DNA of 64,000 nucleotides from Dendrolimus kikuchii (Eukaryota > Arthropoda > Insecta > Lepidoptera > Lasiocampidae), in contig CM034407.1 of the NCBI GenBank assembly GCA_019925095.2, positions 722,210 to 786,209 of the forward strand. The letters are read 5' to 3'. The notes below the pieces were generated by a model that made no database searches, was not told where the DNA came from, and was given only the letters and a program-made list of their open reading frames with translations. How positions within the stretch are numbered: the stretch's first letter is position 1; each line of letters opens with the position of its first letter. A program made the translations under genes and the position numbers. Shown here piece after piece: positions 41,286 through 52,485 of the stretch.

Positions 41286-43439
41286 CATATTAAGGGCGGT
41301 GTGAAGTAAAACTTACTATATTTTATTTTGTTGTTGTTTTTTAAGTTTTGCTTGGCAGCGACTTCAAAACGTAGATAATATTTATTTTTTGTTTTCGAAC
41401 GTTTTGCTTTTGTTAAAAAACAATATTTAGGACGAGATTCGAACTTGGTTACTTAAATTCTATATCGAAAAAAGAAAATTCTGTGAAATTATTTACACAG
41501 CATTAATTTGGCGCCCTACATTTTAAGTGAACACAATTTAAACAAATATAAAAAGTGCAAAGTACCTATGATCTGAATTGACAAGATCAAGGTGTACTTA
41601 TAAAAAGGTAATAGATAAGGTGTTACAATTAGAATCGTTGCGCAACGCTATCGCGGCGATGGAGCAATCAAAAATGAAAGTCGCACGTATCCAAATCGTT
41701 TATTCAAGCAAATGAACATAATATGAACAAACTATAACATTAAATTTATCTACTTAATGATATTTACATTCCATACCTCGCTTACCTTAATAATTAGTAA
41801 TTATATTCTACGTACGTACATCTAGGACGCTTATATTAGCAACAATAAACGTGCACAATACAATTTCACCGCCCCTTACGCGTGCTGTATGTATATATAT
41901 CATTCAACACAATCTAAAAAATAAGTAATCTGACACATCCGGGTGGTCGCGCGCCATCTTGCAAAAATGCATTCGCGCCAATTCTATTTTGCACTTTTAT
42001 TATTATTTCTCCTTATGCAACAACTAGCTATTGATAAATTATTATTTATCTATCAATAAAATTGTCATACTTTTAAATTGGAAGTGCCCTATCGTACGCA
42101 ATTATGTGCAGTGTATTTATAAAAAGTTAATTTACCGCGTCATCCACATATATTCACAGGCGATATATATTATTTTGCAATGCGTTGGCGGGAGCAGTGG
42201 ACGGCTTGGAACTTGAAATTAGTAGCCTCGGATGGCCAGATTGTACCGCCCCTTGCCCCCAATATACAAATAAATGACAAAACATAAACATTCAACTGTT
42301 GTCCTATAAAGCTTATAGTACATAATATTATGTATGAACCAAGTAATAATTAAGAAACAAGATTATATTAACCATGTATCAAATGGCGGCCAAGTCACTT
42401 TGTGACACGTTTGTGTAGGGAAAACACTATAGTAAACTCTTGTTAGTACTGTTTGTTGTTCATTACACAGTAACAAAAAAAATCTTATTATTTTTGTTAA
42501 CAAATATACCATGAAAAGCAGCTAATAATTAAAATCTAATCAGAAACTCATTAATAGCCATTTTTATTTAAATTTATGAATTTCTTTCTATAAGTAGAGT
42601 GCATTTAATTGACCAATCACTATGGTGTTTACCCTAGTTTGCAGCCATCAAAATCAGGAAATAAATCAAATAATAATGATATATTATTAAATATCTCTAG
42701 CACATTCACACTGTCACTTGTCAAAATAATTAACACTACGAAGCCAAACAACCTTTGGAAACTGAAGAGGAAGACAATCTCATGAAAAACATTCTACAAT
42801 CATTATGGAATGAATCAATAGATATGCGAGTGGGGCATTTCAATTAAAATATTAAAAAAATACTTCTATGAGAAACTTCTGCAGTGATCGGAATAGAACA
42901 AGCATGAACACAGAAGACTTAGTAGTAAGTTATGAAGTAATATTCTATGATATATTTGCATTATCCACCCCATTCTAATGCCTAAGCAGCACTGCACAAC
43001 AGGCACTTCAGTATATATTCCTAGTGAGCCGGGCCAGGTGGACGATTCATCTCAGACATCTACTCATTACAATTAATATATAAATTCACTTATTTAGACA
43101 GATCACCTTCAAGTTTCCAGTATCAATGTATGAACCAAACAGATACCATTAATAACATTAAATTTAAAGAGTAAATAATTTTTTTTTAGTAAAAACTCTA
43201 AGAGGACATTTTCTACACAGAACTATTATAACATACAAAAACTCATAAACTATATAATTATGATTTAAAATATACCATAGTCTAAGTGCACTCAGGCATT
43301 TCATATTGAAATGTACAATCCAGTCGTATAACAGGAGACTCATTCTTTGACACTCTTTCGAAACAACCTCAATCAAGCAATAACTGTCCCACATGTAACT
43401 AAGGGCACTCTGAGAATACTCAATGGTCCAGCACTCCTT
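41286..43439. other. Repeat-poor stretch 3' of the HCF exon
   Basis: No repeat family of this window was seen and no further HCF exon could be recognised on the minus strand. If the gene is spliced, this is the start of its next intron. If the exon is terminal, AATAAA-like signals here would serve the 3' UTR. Confidence 0.4.
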
Positions 43440-45974
43440 TCACTGCTGCTGGTTAGACTGAGCAGTCTGGCTGGCTGACTTTGTGATTACGATTGTCTGC
43501 TTGCCACCCATTCCAGTCTTCCCCAGTTGCAACATGTTGGAGGGTAGGGTGATAATTTTATTGCCACCGACAGTATTTGTGGACACTAGCTTCACGATGG
43601 TGGCTCCTGGGGCAATGCTTTGTGCCTGGGCGCCTGACGCCGGCGCTGCAGGCCGATTCATCATCGCCATTTTAGGCATTGTAGCTACTGTCATACCAGT
43701 TGATGTTTTAACTAAGGTTACATATTGTGGGGCATTGCTCCCTTGCACATTTCCACCAGCTGTCTTTTTGATGATGACTGGCATACCCTGGTTGCTTCCT
43801 GCTTGCCTTAAAACTGTTGTACCTGCCATCGTGCCCGTTTTCGTAACAGCTGATGATGTTTGATCGGATGACTTTGCTGTGACAATCTTATAGACAGGAG
43901 TTTTCACTTGTTGACCGGCAAGAGCACTTCCTGCTATTTGTATTGTACCACCACTGCTAGCTATAACAGGCAAATTGCCAGCACCCAATTTCACAGGGAC
44001 TCCGGTTGCCATTTTGGTCTGCAAATTTGCCACACCCGCTTGTATGGGCACCCCACCTGCTGTTTTCACTAAAACATTGCTTGTGCCAATTTTGACATTG
44101 CCTGCACCAAGTTTGAGTGGGACATTTGTTGCTGTAACTTGACCCACTTTTTGAACACTATTTGCTGTTGCAATTTTACCTTGAAGGCTGGCTGTGCCAA
44201 TTTTGAGAGGAACTGCGTTGCCAGTAATTTTGACTGGCATGTTGCCAGGCCCTATCTTTACAGGAACTGCACCACTTGTTCCAGTCTTCACTTGCACCAA
44301 ACGAGGTGTGCCAGTCCCAGATGTAGCTGAGCCTAGGACAATCTGTGTATTTGACTGTGCAGTAGAAACACGTACAGTACCTGGTGTTGTAACCCCACTG
44401 ACAATTCTTGTGACACCCTGAGGTGTGACTGCTGCTACTTTAATTTGCTGAGAAGACCCTGCTGTCACTGCCGGTGACTTTACAATTGTTTTTGCTTGAT
44501 AAGTGGTCTGCTTGAGAGTAGGTGTGCTGGGTGATAATTTAACAGTTGTGGCTTGTGCTGGAACCTTGATAGTGGTAGGCATGATTTTCTGTGGAGTAGA
44601 GACAATAGGTGTTGTAATGGGTGATGGTGCAGCTGCTACGGGTCTTACTGGCACATCAATTGGAGTGGTAGGTTGTGATGATGAAATTGGCAAGGTGAAA
44701 CCAAATGCTTTACTGGCATCAGGCTGGGGAGTAGCAGGTGATGCAGGTGGAGGTGCAGTCACTGGCTCTGCCGCAGTAGGGAATCTTGTAGGTGTAACTT
44801 TGCCACATTTCTGTACTTGTAAAACATATGTTGTTATTGTATTAATAGCCGGCCAGCAGAGCTCCAGGAATGTAGTACCTGCACGTACAAGTGCAACACG
44901 ACTTGCCTGTGGGGGAACTCCGACTTCCAAATACCACAAGTCTTTGCAACAGATTTGATTATTCCAAGTTTTTCTGTAGCCATCTCTCCCTGACCAAATA
45001 TAGAGCCTGGTTTGTATTGCAACAGCACTGTGACCAGCCCGGGCTCTGGGCACACATTCCTCAAACTTATCAAGTGCTATGTTATCCCAAGTCATATTCT
45101 CTAAATTAAGAGAAGCAAGTGTGTTTGTGCACTTCCATTCTTTCTCATGAGTGGCAAGTTTAGATTCATCAGGTACTAATGGGACCCAACCACCATACAC
45201 ATACATATGATGTCCAATTACAGTGGCGGTATGGAGGGACCGAGGCAATGGTGGGGGGCCCCCCACTTCAGGGCGTGACCATGACATACTTTCAACATCT
45301 AACACCCAGAGGTCCCCAAGACGTGACCCACTCATACCTCCATAGATGATGAGGGACGATTTCCCAGTATTCTTGTCTGTGTAAGCAACTCCACTATGCG
45401 ACTCCCGAGGCGGCGGCGACTGACCATAGGTCAATGGTATATCCCAAACAGTCATTGAAGAGTTAGGGTATAGTTCTAAGGTGTAAAGGTCATTGAGATA
45501 CCTAGGTATATTGTTTTTCGGGTCATCGCTCTCATTCGCCAGCCCACCAAATAAATACACCTTTCCATTGAGGAGCGTAAAGCTATGACCAAGGCGGGGG
45601 CATGGTGGGAGACCCTGCTTGGGAGGCAGTGGCTTGAGTCGCTTCCATTCCCACCTAGAGGCTTGCAGCTCATACAAATCGTTAGAATACTTGCCGTACT
45701 CCACCATGCCGCCAAAAACTAGTAGACGTGTTCCGTCGACCACGAACCCGTATGCGGCGCATCCTGGGGGTACTTCGCCTTTTGTGACCGGGACGAACCA
45801 TTGATTAGTGGTGGTATTGAAGACGTGCAGCTCATGAACTATTCCTTCGTTTCCACCGCCGAAAACTATCATCAAATCTTTAATGGCAACAGCCCGATGG
45901 CCATGGCGAGGTCGCGGTTGAGGGCCGGTGGGATTGTACACTTTTAGCCACTTAAGTACAGTGTTTTCCTTCAT
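43440..45974 (-). CDS. Hcf: Host cell factor (HCF-1 family), long N-terminal exon
   Basis: HCF is a nuclear adaptor that bridges sequence-specific transcription factors and chromatin modifiers, including Set1/MLL-type methyltransferases and deacetylases. The frame is 844 residues. Residues about 18-350 form six Kelch blades, with FGGGNEG (38-44), VFGGM (86-90), LFGGL (142-146), IYGGM (210-214), VYGGW (259-263) and WSGRDG (327-332). HEKEWKCTNTLASLNLENMTW (276 onward) is typical of the family and differs little from vertebrate HCF-1. Residues about 352-392 are the first part of an Fn3 module. The rest is Pro/Thr-rich, then a Val/Lys/Gly repeat region (565-670). The start is supported by an in-frame TGA four codons upstream and an A-rich context (AAAATGA). 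A TGA follows NQQQ, but family proteins are much longer and need a C-terminal Fn3 half, so this is probably one exon. A possible, weak donor GTGAAA lies at 43443-43438. No vertebrate-type HCF proteolytic repeats are seen. Confidence 0.93.
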   Translation of the reverse strand: MKENTVLKWLKVYNPTGPQPRPRHGHRAVAIKDLMIVFGGGNEGIVHELHVFNTTTNQWFVPVTKGEVPPGCAAYGFVVDGTRLLVFGGMVEYGKYSNDLYELQASRWEWKRLKPLPPKQGLPPCPRLGHSFTLLNGKVYLFGGLANESDDPKNNIPRYLNDLYTLELYPNSSMTVWDIPLTYGQSPPPRESHSGVAYTDKNTGKSSLIIYGGMSGSRLGDLWVLDVESMSWSRPEVGGPPPLPRSLHTATVIGHHMYVYGGWVPLVPDESKLATHEKEWKCTNTLASLNLENMTWDNIALDKFEECVPRARAGHSAVAIQTRLYIWSGRDGYRKTWNNQICCKDLWYLEVGVPPQASRVALVRAGTTFLELCWPAINTITTYVLQVQKCGKVTPTRFPTAAEPVTAPPPASPATPQPDASKAFGFTLPISSSQPTTPIDVPVRPVAAAPSPITTPIVSTPQKIMPTTIKVPAQATTVKLSPSTPTLKQTTYQAKTIVKSPAVTAGSSQQIKVAAVTPQGVTRIVSGVTTPGTVRVSTAQSNTQIVLGSATSGTGTPRLVQVKTGTSGAVPVKIGPGNMPVKITGNAVPLKIGTASLQGKIATANSVQKVGQVTATNVPLKLGAGNVKIGTSNVLVKTAGGVPIQAGVANLQTKMATGVPVKLGAGNLPVIASSGGTIQIAGSALAGQQVKTPVYKIVTAKSSDQTSSAVTKTGTMAGTTVLRQAGSNQGMPVIIKKTAGGNVQGSNAPQYVTLVKTSTGMTVATMPKMAMMNRPAAPASGAQAQSIAPGATIVKLVSTNTVGGNKIITLPSNMLQLGKTGMGGKQTIVITKSASQTAQSNQQQ

Positions 45975-47879
45975 TTTTACTATTCATTTGTCACTAAAGC
46001 TTTTCACCGTATGTATCGCTCGGGATGCGTATCTACAGCATAGACAATGAGAAACGTCGTAAATAAGCTTTGAAGAAAATATTCAGGTTACTTGAAGCTG
46101 CCTAATACGCTCCCATTCGGATTTCTCTTTCGCACTCGTACACTGCCGTAGTGTGTAAAAAAATATCACCTTACGAAGCTTATTGCGTATAACAAAAATG
46201 GCGTTAGCAACAAGCTACCAATCTGACAAAAATCTAAGAATGGCGTCGGACGTCAAGATATTGTCTATGTTTCAATATAGTTTTAAAAATATGAATTAAT
46301 ATTTACAAAGAATGTTAAGTATATAAGACGATTTTGTTGAATTGAATTTTAGGGACGAAACGAAACTGTGGATGTTATTCTTGTGTAATTCGTGAACGAT
46401 GAACTATTAAGAGCTGGTGTACTACCCTGAACAAAAAGAAATGTTTCACATTTTCAAACGTTATTTGATGTATTAGTTAGTGCATTTGCTAAACGCGCAG
46501 TGCGCTACTCGTCAGACAGCGAATTATAACTCCGTTGAAGCGTTTATTTAACTTATGATGTTTGCACGTTCATCAAGTTGCATTTTTTGACAGCAAATTT
46601 CACATGTCACAACTGTCATACTTCATTGTTCCAGGCGATGTAGTTGTGGTGTTTTGTGAGTCTTCTAATACATACACTCTTACGGTCTTATTTATATTAA
46701 GATAAGAGTAAGTTTGAAGGCTTATTTATGATTTTAAAAGAAGTTTTTAAACTCACTTGAACTCAATATTAATAACACTGTAAGTGTATAAACTATCGCC
46801 ATCGTATATACACTTTATTGTAATTAATCGTTTTGAAATTAAAATGTCATATTTATAATAATTATGATTAAATTAATTGAAGTTGTTATAATTGCAAGAA
46901 AGAAGAAGATAGGGCATTTATTTAGATTTAAAAAGTGATAATTTTGCTCTTATTTCACTTTAAAGTTAGACATATAGATAGACATATATATATCATGACT
47001 TATTTATTATGCACTACAGTACTTTTATCAAATGATATACGTGCATTAAATTGATTAAAATTTATATGCAGAGAAATAAGATTTTAAGGCATCATGAATT
47101 GATCAATATATAGATAGTCTTAAGAGTATAGTCTTCTGCTTACACGATCATCCAAGTGAACGCCCCTTTCTAGTACAATTCGGGCACTCAAGTAATTCAC
47201 ATTAATAGTTTTATTTCTACTATTGAGTATAGTAATTTTAATCGATAGAAAGTTCTATTATTTCTAAAATGATATTTGACACAAAATACAATCGGTACTA
47301 AATTTTTTTTATTAATTAAAATATACAGATCTGTTGATTAGAACTACTGTACTGACCGGTAGCAGATCGAAAAGTTCTCATACCCGAATAGAACTATTAA
47401 GATGAACTAATTCAGTGACCCAATTAAGCTAGAAAGGAGCTCTCAATAGGATGTTCGAGTAGATAGAAGACTGTTAGCCGGTCTTTGTCTTAACCATCAT
47501 TTAAATTTGACCTTACTTATAAAAAGCTTCTGAAAAATTTTAACCACCACTTGACTGCGTGGAATAATACGTATATACATAGCCAATTTTAATAATTTGT
47601 TTATTTATCTATATTAAATGTATGTCATAATTTTGTCCAGAACAATCCTCAAAAACGAAAATTGTCTATGCACTTATCCATATAATGCGCTTTATTCATG
47701 TACTGCTTGATAATGACGCGTACACATTGAGTCAACAAAAGGATTGGTTGGCTTTAATTGATTCAATGTGTACACGTGATATTGGATACGTTTTTAAAAT
47801 GAACACGATCAATTTTTAAAAATGAATTTGGTGGATTACTTTTCGTTGTATTTTAAAAAATGATTAAATTTGGATTAAA
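45975..47879. promoter_or_regulatory. Repeat-poor region upstream of HCF, probable 5' UTR and promoter
   Basis: This 1.9-kb stretch has none of the window's repeats and no coding frame. The first 300 bases (to about 46.28 kb) are less AT-rich than the rest and probably hold the HCF 5' UTR and start site. No TATA box could be placed with confidence. No divergent gene was recognised, although 46.57-46.67 kb has a GGTGTTTTGTGAGTCTTC that could be read as a non-coding exon end with a GTGAGT donor. Confidence 0.4.
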
Positions 47880-48200
47880 ACAATTGATAGAATATAATAT
47901 ACTTTATTGCACACAATGTTACAAAATAAATTCATACATACAATCGTAATGATAACTACAATGTGCGGTCTTATCGCTGGGAGTGATTTCTTCCAGACAA
48001 CCTTTGGATGGACAGAAACTCGGTATGGATGGCGATAAGTATGCAATAGATATAATATATGCGTAAATACATATAAAGAAAAATATTACATAAATTACAA
48101 TATAAACATACATATTTATCTAAATATACAAGTTGTGTGTCGTCAAACAACACCATCCCAAGCATACAACTAAATAGCATTATTATTAAGTTACAAATCT
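47880..48200 (-). mobile_element. LINE 3' region, inverted
   Basis: TATACTTTATTGCACACAATG (complement ends in AATAAAGTATA) followed by CAGACAACCTTTGGATGGAC resembles the 3' end of a CR1-like LINE. There is no coding sequence. Confidence 0.45.
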
Positions 48201-48850
48201 GAGATAGTGTTGATTCACGAGGTCATTAAAAAAATACACAGACTTGGCTTATTTTATGTTTTAAGGTAGTGAGTTCCAAAGCCTTACAGATTGATATTGA
48301 TTTTTCTTAACCAAGAATTGTGCACCAGTGTTGAAATTCTCAACTGTTTAGTTTAATGACTTAAATCTGCTTTTTGAGATGCCATATGACTTTCTCGTTT
48401 GGCATCAGTCAAATACTTACAATTCAGATAACGCTTATGTTTGAATATTATTCTAAAATTTAAAACATTCATGAATACTGGATTTCATTATATTGTTATA
48501 CAACATTGTTTAATATTTAATTACAAATAAACGAAACTTAAAAAAAAACTATCTAAAATAAAACTAAATTACAAACTACTATCTTAAAAAGTTATATACT
48601 TGTGCCATAAAAATAAAAAAATCATCAAAAAAATCGAGAGAAAAAAAGACGTCCAGCATTTAAAAAAATATTACTCAGTATCATAGAATTTTCAATCATT
48701 GTAATAGATTATCCATTACCATCATCATATCATTCCATGATAATAATAAAACTCCAATAACAGAAACTAAGATTGATCAAAATAAACCATAGTAGATATA
48801 AAATAACGTAACTTTTAACCCGCATTTAAAAAAAACCTTTTATTGAGCAG
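48201..48850. other. Non-coding AT-rich interval
   Basis: No gene or repeat recognised; A-rich tracts at 48.53-48.67 kb. Confidence 0.35.
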
Positions 48851-48862
48851 GTAAAGAAACAT

Positions 48863-49040
48863 GATGTGTTTGTGATGTGATGTGATGTCAGGAGCCTTAA
48901 GAACAGACGAGTGTGCATGACAAGAGTTATGAATGTCAAAGAGGCAAGTGAGGTGTGTAAGAATAAGCCTAAATGGCACTCTGTTGTTCGTGCCTACCCC
49001 GCAAGGGAACTGGCGTGAAGTTATGTATGTATGTATGTAT
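48863..49040 (+). mobile_element. RTE-B 3' fragment with 12-bp TSD
   Basis: GTAAAGAAACAT lies at 48851-48862 and 49041-49052. Between the left duplication and the RTE part (from GATGTCAGGAGCCTTAAG) is a short (GATGT)n filler, probably templated slippage at the 5' junction. It encodes the last 45 residues. Confidence 0.85.
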
Positions 49041-49279
49041 GTAAAGAAACATAATAACCAACAATGATTTTTCATTTTATTAACTTTGTTATTGTTGATA
49101 TTGGAGTTTTATTAACAGAGAATGATACTTTGTATTACAATATCGAAGGTTAATATTGAGAAATAAGTTTTCGGAAACCCACTTTTTTATTTGAAGCTTT
49201 CATTCCAGATTAATTAACATTGTTTCACAATAAAGTTTATTATTATTATTATTTTAAGGAATTCTTTATTTTCTTACTA

Positions 49280-49362
49280 CAAATGTCCATAGGCGACGGT
49301 GACCGCTTTCCATCAAGTGGGCCGTCTGCCTGTTTGCTGATCTCCTGCAATAAAAAAAAAAA
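49280..49362 (+). mobile_element. SINE-A, 3' end only
   Basis: From ACAAATGTCCATAGGCGACG to CTCCTGCAATA and an A-run; 5'-truncated. Confidence 0.65.
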
Positions 49363-49599
49363 CCACATTGTTAGTTTAGATTTACAAATTGCATTAGACT
49401 TGTAGGTTTTGTCCATTTGTTAGAAAGTTAGAACAACGCAGACAAAGTCACATTCGGAAAGTTATGGAATAATAGAAATAAAAAAAATAAAAATAGTTAA
49501 AAGTATCAAGATCATTCTCGATCGAAGATACCCTAATATAGATAATACTATTTGCGTTGCTATATGAACGATAGTGTTGACCTCCTGTTTTTTCACGCA

Positions 49600-49745
49600 T
49601 TCTTTGACGCATAGTAAAAAGCTGGCAGCATTACCTCGTTAAATATAAAGCTCCAGCTTACTGGCCACCTGTTTTCTCAACCAATCGCTTTTTTTATAGT
49701 TTTTAAATAGTTTGTGGGCACTTGGCCTGGACGGAACCAACTTCT
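49600..49745 (-). mobile_element. RLE-LINE remnant
   Basis: CTGGCAGCATTACCTCG and AGTTTGTGGGCACTTGGCC match 375-500 of the window; frame broken. Confidence 0.5.
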
Positions 49746-50394
49746 CAATACAACAAGTCGTGCAGAGTCATACTTAAAAAGACGCAAACAACGGATTTTG
49801 TTCGATTCTTCCTTTTTACTGTTTCTTTTTTTAATATTCTAATATTTATTGTTTGCTCTATTTATGAGAAATTTAGACATTTGTTGTACATAAATTACAT
49901 TGTATTATAATAAACGTGTATTTGTGTAATAAATAAGCATTTGATCTTGTACATCGACAGAAAAATCTTAATTGATTGGACAGAAGAAGGAATAATAGGC
50001 AGAAAAAGTTAATGAATAACGCGCATGTTTTATTTTGTGTCGGTTGGTACTAACGGATAATTGCGCGGGAAACAACGACCTTCAAAACTTCATTAAAAGT
50101 TATTGTACCGTACAAAGACATTTTCATTATTCTATGGTCATGTACCTATGTTTTATTACATACTTTGTTTATGTTATAATATTACATATTTAAAAATATT
50201 AAACATTGCTATTATTACGTTATACGGTAAATAAAATATTACATACTAAAATAATGTCAGACTAATTATAAAGATTGAAATTATAGTCAAAGCAGTTTTA
50301 CTTTGTCTGATAACAGATGGCATACCTATTATTAAAATCCAGTAAATAAATGTCATTTAATTTCGTCATATCTTTTCAGTTCTGCCTGTTTCTC
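49746..50394. other. Non-coding interval, nothing recognised
   Basis: AT-rich with only short frames. Confidence 0.35.
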
Positions 50395-51004
50395 AAGCAT
50401 TGAAGACCATCAACTGCCCGAGAGGACAAATTACGTCCTCGAACGTCCCTTGTCCATCCCGGACTGACGACCGTCTGCTCTTTTACGGGATAGGTCGCTT
50501 CGGCTACCTCGGGACTCACCTCAAGGGGAGGGGGGCCCGTGGATCAGTACGCGTCCCGGCCTTATGTGCGGGCGGATCAGTTTCCCCGCCGGTCTCCCGC
50601 ACGGCCTTAACCTAAGGTGGTTGAAGGTGGTTCTGCATGACCCTCCGTCGTCGACGCTGGCTTAGGTGGGAGGAGAGCGTGGTGGTCTGCTCCCTCTCCT
50701 GCTCCGCCGTTTTCATTGCGGCTAATAGACTGTCAATGGAGCAGAGTGGCCTTGAATGACTTCGGTAGAACGGCTCTCCTCCTGACGTCGGATGGGAGGG
50801 GCGTGTGGGATGAACGTTTACAAGGATCGATCTAGGAACAAGGATTTGAAGTGGATACGTGGGAGGGACACCATTGCAGCGGAAGACGGGGACGCGTCTT
50901 TTTGTACCTGTGCTGGACGTTGACGTATCCAGTAGCGGCGCCCCCTGGGGGCGGACCGTGGATTCTGTAATGTATGTGTTACTTTTTATATAATGTAATA
51001 TAGG
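50395..51004 (-). mobile_element. GC-rich island, probable R1-type LINE 3' region
   Basis: On the minus strand a 153-residue frame contains LLAAMKTAEQEREQTTTLSS then a basic RRRRRV. A short Glu/Arg-rich C-terminal helix occurs at the end of R1-clade ORF2 proteins, so an R1-like remnant is my best guess, not a firm identification. The rest of the frame has no recognised domain. High GC contrasts with both flanks. Confidence 0.4.
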
Positions 51005-51012
51005 GTAGTTAC

Positions 51013-51586
51013 TAGGCGTGTGTAACTCTTTACTGAACCGACTCACTGATCCGAAACATTTAGGGTGTTCCAAAAGATTGGAACATCAATAATGTTTCAA
51101 ATGCATCATTTGGATCTGGAACATCGCGATCTCTCCGACTCTGTTCAGCGCGATCATGTCGCTCGCGTGTGAGAGAGACCGACCAGAGCATAATGAATCA
51201 CAGCAACAAGCGTAGCGAGAGAGCAGGAAAACAATAAAATACAAGCAAATTATAAATTATTAATGATCTCACAATTTGTAATTTTTTCAAATATTACTAT
51301 GAATATTCATCTTTGTTTCAACCTTAACACCGTCTGCCTCGATATGCCTGCGACACGACATATCTGTATTTTTATCTTTAACAAGTTTGACACGACGTTT
51401 CAAATAAAACCGCAGCCCGTTTCTCAGCCTCAGTCCGCAACGTACCATAACAAGACAACCATGATTTTATATCTTTGACTCAATGTTCCAAATGTTCCAA
51501 ATGAATCATATCAGTTATCCGGAACATTTTACTGTTCCAGATACAAATGTTCCAATCGCAAAAATGTGACATTTTTCCCACGCCTA
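51013..51586. mobile_element. hAT-like non-autonomous transposon, 8-bp TSD
   Basis: Ends TAGGCGTG and CACGCCTA are inverted. GTAGTTAC lies at 51005-51012 and 51587-51594, an exact 8-bp duplication typical of hAT transposases. The interior has several TGTTCCAA/TTGGAACA-type sites near both ends, which may be transposase subterminal binding sites. No transposase open frame in its 574 bp. Confidence 0.88.
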
Positions 51587-51945
51587 GTAGTTACGGATAA
51601 TTTAGTCCGGCAATAAATACGTATATGGTCTGTTTATTTATTGTATCAGTGAATACTTATTTAACATTAGTAAATAGCAAGCTAGTGCCTGGATATTTAT
51701 CAGACTCCTGAGATCCATGAGCGTAATCGACTCTTCATGTGATCAGAAGGCTGGTTGATACTTCGGGGTTCGTATAGCGGTTCAGCTTTCTGGGAACCTT
51801 TCATTTGTTGTTTGTCAAGATGGTGGAGGAAAAAACCTTCCGCTATCCCATTCCTCCTATGTGATCATTATCATCATATCATCCATCTATCTATCATCTT
51901 CTTTAACCCCTCCTAAAAGCTGGCAACGCGTTGACTTCGCCATTG
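51587..51945. other. Non-coding interval
   Basis: No gene or repeat recognised apart from the 8-bp duplication at its start. Confidence 0.35.
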
Positions 51946-52027
51946 ATGTTGCGAATACCTATAGGGGACGGTAAGCACTTTCCATGAGCTGATTCGTTTT
52001 CCTGTTTGTCAGCTGCGCAATAAAATA
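51946..52027 (+). mobile_element. SINE-A, diverged 3' end
   Basis: GATGTTGCGAATACCTATAG to CAGCTGCGCAATAAAATA aligns with the SINE-A end with many substitutions. Confidence 0.5.
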
Positions 52028-52485
52028 AAGGATTCCACTTGTTATAGGTAGAATATGAAACGAGGGGGGAAGCTGGCAGCGCGAGTATTGAACAATTGGT
52101 GTTTACATACGCGCACTGCCCATTTTGCTCGTCACTTTCCTGCTTGCTACCATAATGCAGACGAGATATTACAATCCACAGTAGTATTACCTAATTATAA
52201 TGTTAAAAAAAAATCAAATACTCATCTCTCTCATCTATAGCCTTAACAAAAACAAAATCTATGCCAATGCGAATCAAGATCCATTCGACTGGCAGATGGT
52301 TAAATATCCGTAGTCTCTAAAGGTCACAGTAAATAAGTCTCGGTCAAATCAAGATTGATTCAATATTGAGCCGATATATTTACAGACTACCAAGCCGGTT
52401 TAAAGTTGCGATTCCAATTTGATTCGATTGACAATTTGAATTACACACTCGGGGTCCTGGGGGTTGTTACTTCGAAAAGCTATTA
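52028..52485. other. Non-coding interval, nothing recognised
   Basis: No open frame with family features. Confidence 0.35.

Noticed and set aside
1..43439. Further HCF exons on the minus strand
   Set aside because: I looked for Fn3-like or HCF C-terminal motifs between 36 and 43.4 kb and found none I could support; short exons may have been missed.
43483..45804. Open frames on the plus strand opposite HCF (up to 151 aa)
   Set aside because: They are shadows of the long HCF frame and show no family features.
50612..51073. Telomere-specific LINE (TRAS/SART type) at the GC island
   Set aside because: There are no TTAGG repeats nearby and no diagnostic RT motifs.
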